Shown here: piece by piece, positions 5,106 to 10,614 of the stretch
How positions within the stretch are numbered: the stretch's first letter is position 1
How the letters are laid out: each line of letters starts with the position of its first letter
From: an uncultured Actinomycetes bacterium
GTDB taxonomy: Bacteria > Actinomycetota > Actinomycetes > S36-B12
Assembly (NCBI GenBank): GCA_903848435.1
Contig: CAINGG010000146.1
Location: 1-10,614 of the forward strand
DNA: 10,614 nucleotides
Direction of reading: 5' to 3'
Notes under the pieces: model-generated
What the model saw: the letters and a program-made list of their open reading frames with translations, nothing else
Told to the model about the DNA's origin: nothing
Database searches by the model: none
Position numbers and translations under genes: made by a program

Positions 5106-7079
5106 ATGTCGGAAAGCGTTGATGGTGGCGGGCTGAGCCGTCGGCGACTCCTTCAGGCGGCGGGCGTCGCTGCCGCCGGGGCCGCTACGGCGGGCGCCGT
5201 CACCCAGCAGTCGCCGGCACGGGCCTCCTCAGTGCCGCGGTTTCGCCCCCGCGGGCGGCTTCGGCGCCGCCCCAACTTCCTCATCATCATGGTCGACGAG
5301 CAGCGCCACGCGCCGGTCTATGAGTCGGATGAACTCAAGGCGTGGCGCACCGCCAACCTGAAGGCGCAGGAAGCACTTCGTCGGCGCGGCTACGAATTTA
5401 CCCACCACCACATCATGTCGACCGCCTGCCAGCCGAGTCGCGCATCTATCTTCACGGGTCAGTACCCGTCGCTGCATGGGGTTTCGCAGACGTCCGGGGC
5501 AGCCAAGGCGGCGATCGAGACCGACCTGTTTTGGCTCGATCCCGCCGCCGTGCCCACGATGGGGTCGTGGTTCCGTGCCGCGGGCTATGACACGTATTGG
5601 AAGGGCAAGTGGCACATCTCGGATTCCGACCTCTACCAGCCGGGCTCCTACAACCCGCTTCCCTCATACACCGACACGGGGGCGCGCGATAAGTACCTCG
5701 AGGACATCTACCTCGAGGCAGGCATTCTCGAGCGCTACGGCTTCACGGGATTCATCGGCCCCGAGCCCCACGGCAGCAACCCGCTGAACTCTGCGTCATC
5801 GGCCGGCATCGGTGGTCAGGGTCGCGACAAGTTCTTCGCGGATATCAGCGTCGCCCAGATCCAGCAGTTGCGGGATGCGAGCAATCCCTGGCTCATGGTG
5901 GCGTCGTTCGTCAATCCCCATGACATCACCCTCTGGGGCACCGTGACGCTGGCTGCGGAGGCCGCCGAGGTGCCTGGTCACTTCTACCTGGCCAACCAGC
6001 TGGTCGGGTCTGACGTCCCACGCAACCTCTTCACCGACCTGTTCGACCAGTCCAAGGACGAGGACCTCTCGACGAAGCCGGATGCGCAGGCCAGCTACGT
6101 CCAGCTATACGACACTGGTTTCCAGCCCCTCGCCAATGAATTGGCCTACCACCGCTTCTACTACCAGCTCCAAAAGGAGGTCGACCAGCACATCGCGCGG
6201 GTGCTCGCGACGCTGGCCGCGGACCAGGACACCTATCGCAACACCATCGTCATCTATTTGTCCGACCACGGTGACGTGCTCGGGGCGCACGGAGGAATGT
6301 TCCAGAAGTGGCACAATTCCTATGACGAGATGATGCGTGTGCCGTTCATCTTCCACAATCCGGTGCTCTTCCCTGAGGGCAGCTCATCCGATGTCCTGAC
6401 CAGCCACGCTGACCTGCTCCCGACCATGCTGGGGCTGGCAGGTCTCAACGAGAGGGCGCTCGCTCGCACCCTCAGCAACACCCATACTCAGGTGCGCCGA
6501 CTTGTCGGGCGCGATCTGTCAGGTGTCCTGCTCGGCGAACAGGCGCCTTCCGAAAGACGCAGTGACCCGGTGTACTTCATGACCGACGATCAGATCTTCC
6601 GGGGTGCGCAGAATGTCTCGATGCTAGGTCTGCCCTACCCGCCGGTCGTCCAGCCTGCTTCGGTGGAGTCAGTGGTCGCCTACCTGCCTACCGGCGCCAA
6701 TGGGGAGGAAGAACGCTGGAAGTACGTTCGCTACTGGGACAACCCGGCGCTGTGGACCACGCCCAACGTGGAAGATGTGATCACCATCGTCGCCGGCCGT
6801 GTCAATGAGCCGGGAAAGAAGGTCGCGGTGACCACCGTCACGGCCCCGAATCCCACCGATGGTCAGGTGTCACCACCGGCGGATCAGTTCGAGCTCTACA
6901 ACGTCACGCAGGATCCCGCCGAGCTCAGCAATCTAGCGGGAAACCCCGACTACGCCGACGTCCAGACTCTGCTGGCGCAGATGCTTGCGGCGCAGCGATC
7001 CGCCAAGCGCCTCGCGCCGATCCTCGAGCCGTGGGCCGACGGTACGGCCCAGCAGTTCCCCTTCGTGCCGACAGATTGA
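5106..7079 (+). CDS. Tat-exported cysteine-type sulfatase (S1 family)
   Basis: A 657-residue type I sulfatase of the alkaline phosphatase superfamily, hydrolysing sulfate esters outside the membrane. The N-terminus carries a twin-arginine signal: SRRRLL (11-16), an Ala/Gly-rich hydrophobic stretch, and an AxA cleavage site at PARA (37-40). The core starts with NFLIIMVDEQRH, with metal-binding D64. The formylglycine motif CQPSR is at 108-112, and C108 would be oxidised by formylglycine-generating enzyme before folded export. Other active-site features are GKWHI, the VNPHDI segment, and SDHGD (386-390) followed by FQKWH with K401. The protein ends with FELYNVTQDPAELSNLA, a typical sulfatase tail. 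An unusual basic run (45-55) follows the predicted cleavage site. The ATG at 5106 is chosen for its ribosome-binding site. It is divergent from the pepsin-like gene. The substrate is unknown; choline, aryl and polysaccharide sulfates are all possible. Confidence 0.9.
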   Translation: MSESVDGGGLSRRRLLQAAGVAAAGAATAGAVTQQSPARASSVPRFRPRGRLRRRPNFLIIMVDEQRHAPVYESDELKAWRTANLKAQEALRRRGYEFTHHHIMSTACQPSRASIFTGQYPSLHGVSQTSGAAKAAIETDLFWLDPAAVPTMGSWFRAAGYDTYWKGKWHISDSDLYQPGSYNPLPSYTDTGARDKYLEDIYLEAGILERYGFTGFIGPEPHGSNPLNSASSAGIGGQGRDKFFADISVAQIQQLRDASNPWLMVASFVNPHDITLWGTVTLAAEAAEVPGHFYLANQLVGSDVPRNLFTDLFDQSKDEDLSTKPDAQASYVQLYDTGFQPLANELAYHRFYYQLQKEVDQHIARVLATLAADQDTYRNTIVIYLSDHGDVLGAHGGMFQKWHNSYDEMMRVPFIFHNPVLFPEGSSSDVLTSHADLLPTMLGLAGLNERALARTLSNTHTQVRRLVGRDLSGVLLGEQAPSERRSDPVYFMTDDQIFRGAQNVSMLGLPYPPVVQPASVESVVAYLPTGANGEEERWKYVRYWDNPALWTTPNVEDVITIVAGRVNEPGKKVAVTTVTAPNPTDGQVSPPADQFELYNVTQDPAELSNLAGNPDYADVQTLLAQMLAAQRSAKRLAPILEPWADGTAQQFPFVPTD

Positions 7080-7115
7080 GGGGGTAGGAGACGGCGCTGG
7101 GCCGCGACCGCAGAG

Positions 7116-7191
7116 TGGTGGCCCCGGCAGGATTCGAACCTGCGACACAAGGTTTAGGAAACCTCTGCTCTATCCCCTGAGCTACGGGGCC
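7116..7191 (-). tRNA. tRNA-Arg (anticodon CCU)
   Basis: The minus strand folds as a complete 76-base tRNA. It has a perfect 7-bp acceptor stem GGCCCCG/CGGGGCC, a D stem GCTC/GAGC, and an anticodon stem GAGGT/ACCTT with loop TTCCTAA. The T arm is GCAGG-TTCGAAT-CCTGC. The 3' CCA is encoded (7116-7118 on the plus strand read TGG). The anticodon CCU occupies 7158-7156 and reads AGG, a rare arginine codon in G+C-rich genomes. It lies antisense between the sulfatase and the cation exchanger. Its 3' end faces the sulfatase, 36 bases from that stop codon. Confidence 0.96.
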
Positions 7192-7252
7192 GTGGCGCGT
7201 GGGCAGATCGACGTCTTGACCTGTGCGCGCAACCGTGGGGGCGTCTCGTCCA

Positions 7253-7258
7253 ACCCTA
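7253..7258 (-). promoter_or_regulatory. Possible -10 box for the tRNA-Arg gene
   Basis: On the minus strand TAGGGT fits the TANNNT consensus and would start a transcript about 55 bases ahead of the mature tRNA. No convincing -35 is seen at 16-18 bases, so this is weak. The remaining 116-base gap between the tRNA and the exchanger start shows no other clear signal. Confidence 0.3.
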
Positions 7259-7307
7259 GTGGGGTCGCGCCTCGGACCCCCCAACCGCTCCCGCGGGCGT
7301 TGTCCCG

Positions 7308-8459
7308 ATGCGCAGTTCGGGCATGATGACCGCCGTGGCAAGCACCCTGGCGGCAGTCGGCCGGCGCGACCGGATCTTTATCGTCGTCGCCTTCGCCTTG
7401 GCCATCATGACGGGGATCGCCGTTGCCCTGGCGATGCCGAGCCCCGTCGTGTTCGTGCTTGCCGGTGTCTCCCTGGCCGGCATGGCCGCGGTGATCGGGC
7501 GCTCTGTCGACGGCCTCGCTCAGCGCCTCAGCCCCAACGTGACCGGCATCATCCAGGCGATGCTGGGCAATCTGCCCGAGCTCTTCGTCACCATCTTCGC
7601 GCTGCAGGCAGGCCTTTTCACCGTGGTGCAGGCCACCATCGTCGGGTCAGTGCTGGCCAATGTCCTCCTCGTGCTCGGCGCCGCCTTCATCGTCGGAGGC
7701 CTGCGCCACGGGCTTGTGCGCTTCTCGGCCAGCAGCGCCCAGGCGATCGGCATCATGCTGCTGCTCTCGGTGACCGTGCTGTCGCTCCCCACGATCGCGT
7801 CGCTGCTGCACGCCCCAACGGCCGGCCACGAGCGCGAACTGTCCGTGTTCGTGGCGATCGTCATGATCATCGTCTTCGCCCTGTCCATCTTCGCGCAGCT
7901 GCGCGGCACCCCACTCGGGCCCGAGCAGCACGATGTGTCCGCTGCCCTGCGCAGCGCGGAGACCGAGGCAGCGGTTGCTGAGACCCCCGGCCATGGGGCA
8001 TGGCCCTTCGCCTTCGCCATCGGACTTCTCGCCGTCACGGGCCTGATGTCGGCGTTCGTGTCCGACTGGTTCGTCGGTGCGCTGACCCCCACCATGGACT
8101 CCCTGGGCATCTCCCAGGCCTTCGCCGGCCTGGTGATCGTCGCTATCGCCGGCAATGCCGTCGAAAACGTGGTCGGCATCCAGCTGGCGGCCAAGGGCAA
8201 GGCCGACTACGCCATGCAGATCATCCTGCAGTCGCCCCTGCAGGTGGCGATGTTCGTCGCACCCGTGCTGATCCTGGCTGCGCCGCTCGTCGGTGCCGCA
8301 AGCTTCGCCCTGGTCTTCCCGCCCATGCTCCTCGTCGCGCTCATCGCGGCGGTGGTGATCGTGCTCTTCGTCGTCTTCGACGGCACGTCGAATTGGGTCG
8401 AGGGCGTCATTCTCGTGGGGCTCTACGCGATCATCGCGTCGGTCTTCTGGTGGGGTTAG
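7308..8459 (+). CDS. CaCA-family calcium (cation)/proton exchanger, CAX type
   Basis: A 383-residue membrane protein with about 11 hydrophobic segments, belonging to the Ca2+:cation antiporter superfamily. The two inverted alpha repeats that form the ion path are clear: alpha-1 GNLPELFVTIFAL (GN at 87-88, E91) and alpha-2 GNAVENVVGI (282-287, E286) followed by LQSPLQVAMFVAPVLIL, the usual CAX form GNA.E....L.S.LQ.A.FV.P. A hydrophilic acidic loop (about residues 205-230) separates the halves. It probably expels Ca2+ from the cytoplasm using the proton gradient. Start choice is uncertain: ATG codons at 7308, 7323 and 7326 are all in frame and none has a clear Shine-Dalgarno sequence or an adjoining -10 box. 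The gene ends one base short of a symmetric hairpin and converges on vapC. Substrate other than Ca2+ is possible. Confidence 0.88.
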   Translation: MRSSGMMTAVASTLAAVGRRDRIFIVVAFALAIMTGIAVALAMPSPVVFVLAGVSLAGMAAVIGRSVDGLAQRLSPNVTGIIQAMLGNLPELFVTIFALQAGLFTVVQATIVGSVLANVLLVLGAAFIVGGLRHGLVRFSASSAQAIGIMLLLSVTVLSLPTIASLLHAPTAGHERELSVFVAIVMIIVFALSIFAQLRGTPLGPEQHDVSAALRSAETEAAVAETPGHGAWPFAFAIGLLAVTGLMSAFVSDWFVGALTPTMDSLGISQAFAGLVIVAIAGNAVENVVGIQLAAKGKADYAMQIILQSPLQVAMFVAPVLILAAPLVGAASFALVFPPMLLVALIAAVVIVLFVVFDGTSNWVEGVILVGLYAIIASVFWWG

Positions 8460-8481
8460 CCACCCCTGCGGCTAGGGGTGG
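8460..8481. terminator. Bidirectional hairpin terminator between exchanger and vapC
   Basis: CCACCCCT and AGGGGTGG form a perfect 8-bp stem with the 6-base loop GCGGCT. It fills the 24-base gap between the exchanger stop (8457-8459) and the converging vapC stop (8484-8486). No T-tract follows on either strand, so it would be of the tract-less type common in actinobacteria. Confidence 0.6.
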
Positions 8482-8483
8482 AA

Positions 8484-8927
8484 CTACTCGCCCGACCCGA
8501 CGAGGGGGTTGCGCACGCGAAGGCGCGGAAACCTCGAGAAGTCGCGATCTGCTGTGAGCAATTCGCTGACGCCATGGTCGATGCAGATGGCCGCGATGCG
8601 AGCATCGTGCATAGCGCCCCCTGCGACGTGTCCGTCGATGACCAACGCGCGGAGGGTGGCGAGGTGAGACGGGGACTCGGGGAGGGTCATCGCGCGCGGA
8701 CTCGCGCACCAGTGATCGACCTGATCGAAGGCATCGCTCGCAGGCGTGGGGGTGGCAAAGATTCGGGGATTGGTGACGACGGCCAGGAACTCCTGCACCA
8801 CCGGCCAGCACAGCCCGACCGGAGCCGGCCCGCTCAGTGCCTGCGCGACGGCATCGAAGGCGCGCGCATGCTCGGGCAGGTCGCGCCTGTGGGCGTAGAC
8901 CAAGATGTTGGTGTCGAGGGCGATCAC
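8484..8927 (-). CDS. vapC: VapC-type PIN-domain ribonuclease toxin
   Basis: A 147-residue single PIN domain, the usual size for a VapC toxin. It is a Mg2+-dependent endoribonuclease, typically cutting tRNA or rRNA when released from its antitoxin. The acidic active site is complete: D5 in IALDTNILVYA, E46 in VVQEFL, D108 in MHDARIAA, and D127/D129 in LLTADRDF. The start is GTG at 8927, inside the vapB stop in a 4-base GTGA overlap, so translation is coupled and the antitoxin is made first. LPEHARAF and VVTNPR are commonly seen in this TA-associated PIN subgroup. The gene converges on the cation exchanger and is separated from it by a hairpin. The RNA target is not predictable. Confidence 0.9.
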   Translation of the reverse strand: MIALDTNILVYAHRRDLPEHARAFDAVAQALSGPAPVGLCWPVVQEFLAVVTNPRIFATPTPASDAFDQVDHWCASPRAMTLPESPSHLATLRALVIDGHVAGGAMHDARIAAICIDHGVSELLTADRDFSRFPRLRVRNPLVGSGE

Positions 8928-9163
8928 CGCTCCATGGCCGCTTCGCGAAGTTCAGACCATGAGACCGACCTCGCCCACGGCGTGAGTCCGCCCTCGCCGA
9001 AGGCGAGGCGGGCGTCTGCCCGCCACTCGTCGGGGTGGGCGCGCCGGTCAAGTTCACGGCGTAGCGCCTCCTCGATCACGCTCTTCAAGGTGGTGCCGGA
9101 CTCGGCCGCACATCGGCGAGCGCGCGCAGCCAGGTCATCCGGAAGTTCAATGGTGGTCTTCAC
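8924..9163 (-). CDS. vapB: VapB-type ribbon-helix-helix antitoxin
   Basis: A 79-residue antitoxin. Residues 1 to about 45 are a ribbon-helix-helix DNA-binding domain: MKTTIELPDDLAARA forms the strand and first helix, then GTTLKSVIEEALRREL the second helix. The remainder, with HPDEW, FGEGGLTPW and SWSELREAAMER, would wrap the PIN toxin. It should neutralise VapC and, as a complex, repress its own promoter. The start is GTG at 9163, with TACGGT six bases upstream and no Shine-Dalgarno sequence, which suggests a leaderless mRNA. It overlaps vapC by four bases. It lies 42 bases downstream of the class V enzyme gene on the same strand, with an inverted repeat in between. Confidence 0.88.
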   Translation of the reverse strand: MKTTIELPDDLAARARRCAAESGTTLKSVIEEALRRELDRRAHPDEWRADARLAFGEGGLTPWARSVSWSELREAAMER

Positions 9164-9169
9164 GGGCCA

Positions 9170-9175
9170 ACCGTA
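9170..9175 (-). promoter_or_regulatory. -10 box of vapBC; likely leaderless start
   Basis: On the minus strand TACGGT ends six bases before the vapB GTG, matching TANNNT and the same spacing seen at the antiporter and MFS genes. No consensus -35 is present at 16-18 bases; that position is occupied by one arm of the inverted repeat 9183-9198. Confidence 0.5.
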
Positions 9176-9182
9176 TCAAAAG

Positions 9183-9198
9183 ACCCGTAAGTACGGGT
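9183..9198. promoter_or_regulatory. Inverted repeat: probable VapBC operator and/or class V gene terminator
   Basis: ACCCGTA-AG-TACGGGT is a perfect 7-base inverted repeat with a 2-base centre, 7 bases upstream of the vapB -10 box and over its -35 position, as expected of a VapBC autoregulation site. On the minus strand it could also fold as a 6-bp hairpin with a 4-base loop followed by CTTTTG, only 7 bases after the stop of the class V gene, so it may end that transcript too. Confidence 0.5.
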
Positions 9199-9205
9199 GT
9201 CTGGC

Positions 9206-10614
9206 CTAGGCCCCGGCCGCCAGTGAGGCCGTGGGCAGCGGAAACCAGCGCAGCGAGTCGAATTCCGCGTTGATGGCCGCGTCGTTGGCCAGGGGCGGAA
9301 GGTCGAGCAGGATCTCGCGTGCTTGGCGGAGGTGATCGTCCAGCGCTGAGAGCGGAAGCCGCTCGTCATGCCGCGGATAGGTCAGCGTGCCGCTTGCGTC
9401 GTACGACAGGTCGGTCATGCGCAGCGGCGGCTCGACCGGACCGAGGTGATGGCGCCACAGTCCGGTCGCGGGCTCGAACCGGTAGAGCGGCAGCAGCCGT
9501 TCGCCGGAGTCGGCGACCAGGCGCACCGACTCGATGACATAGTCGGCGACCTCATCGTCGATGAAGTAGTTGAAGTTCACGCGTACCCATCCGGGCTTGA
9601 TCCCCTCGCAGCCGATGCGGATCTGGCTCTCGAAGGCGTGCGATCGCTCGAGGTCGATGCCGAGAAGCCGGTGGCCGTAGGGCCCGGCGCACGAGCAGCC
9701 GCCGCGCGCCTGGATGCCGAAGAGGTCGTTGAGGATGGCAACGACAGCGTTGTGGTGGAGGTAGCCGCCCTCTGTGGCGCGAATCGTGAACGACACGATC
9801 GACAATCGCTCGACGTCGCGGTTGCCGAGGATGTCGATGCGCGGATGCTCGCCCCATGCCCGGAACGCGCGGGTGAGGAGTTCGTCCTCCCGGCTCTTGA
9901 TGATGTCGAGGCCCACGGCTTGCTTGAGCTGGAAGACCAGACCCGCGCGGATCGACTCCACGATGGCGGGCGTGCCGGCCTCCTCACGGTGGATCGGGTC
10001 GTCGAGGTAGACGTGCTCCTCGGGATTGACGTAGGCGACGGTGCCGCCGCCGACGACGACCGGCACCGTGTTGGTCAGCAGCTCTCGCCGCATGATGAGT
10101 ACGCCCGGCGTGCCAGGGCCCCCGACGAACTTGTGCGGGGACAGCACCACCGCGTCCTTGGCGATCGCACGATCGCCGGGATGCATGTCGATATCGACGT
10201 AGGGCGCTGCCGCGGCGTAGTCCCATACGGCCAGCGCGCCGTACTGGTGCAGCAGCTCGGTGACGGCATCGGTGTCGGTGAGGATGCCGGTGACGTTGCT
10301 GGCGGCACTGAAGGCGCCGATGACCAGGGGGCGCTCCCTGTGTTCGGTCAGCGCGGCCTCGAGGGCGTCGAGGTCGACGTGTCCGTCGCGATCCTCGGGG
10401 ATGGTGACCAGGTCGGCGATGGACTCGCGCCAGGGCAGCTCATTGCTGTGGTGTTCGTAGGGACCGATGAGGACGACGGGGCGCTCCTCGGGCGGGATCG
10501 CGTCGCTCAGGTGGTAGCGCGCATCGAGATCGGCGGGAATGCGCATGTTGAGGATGCCGATGAGTCGGTCGATCGCTCCCGTGCAGCCCTGACCGGCGAA
10601 GATCACGCAGGTGG
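9206..10614 (-). CDS. Class V PLP-dependent enzyme, cysteine desulfurase-like (partial, 5' end missing)
   Basis: About 469 codons are visible and the frame stays open to the right edge, so the N-terminus (perhaps 80-110 residues) is missing; the GTG at 10606 is internal. This is a fold-type I PLP enzyme of aminotransferase class V. The first visible motif, FAGQGCTGAIDRL, is the phosphate-binding turn. GPYEHHSNELPW supplies the ring-stacking His, and AVWDYAAAAPY the Asp that contacts the pyridine nitrogen. SPHKFVGGPGTPG holds the Schiff-base Lys (codon 10130-10132). RGGCSCAGPYGH (Cys codons at 9695-9697 and 9689-9691) aligns with the catalytic-Cys loop of SufS-type desulfurases. About 160 residues follow that Cys, against roughly 45 in SufS, so there is an extra C-terminal region of about 115 residues. 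No suf or isc partner is visible. It may be a desulfurase or another class V enzyme. Confidence 0.85.
   Translation of the reverse strand, partial: TCVIFAGQGCTGAIDRLIGILNMRIPADLDARYHLSDAIPPEERPVVLIGPYEHHSNELPWRESIADLVTIPEDRDGHVDLDALEAALTEHRERPLVIGAFSAASNVTGILTDTDAVTELLHQYGALAVWDYAAAAPYVDIDMHPGDRAIAKDAVVLSPHKFVGGPGTPGVLIMRRELLTNTVPVVVGGGTVAYVNPEEHVYLDDPIHREEAGTPAIVESIRAGLVFQLKQAVGLDIIKSREDELLTRAFRAWGEHPRIDILGNRDVERLSIVSFTIRATEGGYLHHNAVVAILNDLFGIQARGGCSCAGPYGHRLLGIDLERSHAFESQIRIGCEGIKPGWVRVNFNYFIDDEVADYVIESVRLVADSGERLLPLYRFEPATGLWRHHLGPVEPPLRMTDLSYDASGTLTYPRHDERLPLSALDDHLRQAREILLDLPPLANDAAINAEFDSLRWFPLPTASLAAGA

Noticed and set aside
7080..7115. Terminator between the sulfatase and the tRNA
   Set aside because: No stable inverted repeat or T-run is visible in these 36 bases on either strand.
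4002..7191. Integrated island ending at the tRNA-Arg 3' end
   Set aside because: The tRNA 3' end does face the pepsin-like/sulfatase pair, but I found no duplicate of the tRNA 3' segment near 4000 or elsewhere in the window and no integrase gene.
7216..7262. TTGACC at 7216-7221 with TAGTGG at 7257-7262 as a promoter for the cation exchanger
   Set aside because: The 35-base spacing is about twice what a SigA promoter allows, and neither box has a suitable partner at 16-18 bases.

Overview
The window is G+C-rich throughout, has GTG starts at several genes, and carries a cysS-rlmB pair in the order common in actinobacteria. Together with the promoter style (TANNNT boxes placed directly against start codons), this points to an actinomycete (Actinomycetota). 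I cannot name the genus. The DNA is gene-dense, and no stretch over 300 bases lacks a gene.

Layout, left to right. (1) The 3' end of cysS (+) overlaps rlmB (+) by one base in a TGATG junction, a translation and rRNA-modification operon. (2) A CPA2-type cation/proton antiporter gene (-) runs tail-to-tail into rlmB and overlaps its last 31 bases. (3) A 57-base divergent spacer separates the antiporter from a 14-TM DHA2-type MFS exporter (+). Both genes show a TAGGCT box exactly 6 bases before a GTG start, which suggests leaderless mRNAs, and a perfect 6+4+6 inverted repeat lies between the boxes. (4) A secreted pepsin-like protein (-) ends 3 bases from the MFS stop codon and diverges from (5) a Tat-exported cysteine-type sulfatase (+). 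(6) tRNA-Arg(CCU) (-), with encoded CCA. (7) A CaCA/CAX-type calcium (cation)/proton exchanger (+), closed by a symmetric hairpin. (8) A vapBC toxin-antitoxin pair (-), whose promoter region holds a perfect 7+2+7 inverted repeat. (9) A class V PLP enzyme resembling cysteine desulfurases (-), cut by the right edge of the window.

The left half is core translation plus ion and drug transport. The pepsin-like/sulfatase pair and vapBC look like accessory genes. I saw no insertion sequence, CRISPR array, phage gene or attachment-site repeat. No gene cluster here clearly forms a new multi-gene system. The points most worth a second look are the bacterial pepsin-fold protein with an altered second active-site motif, and the recurring TANNNT-N6-GTG leaderless architecture with inverted repeats beside it.
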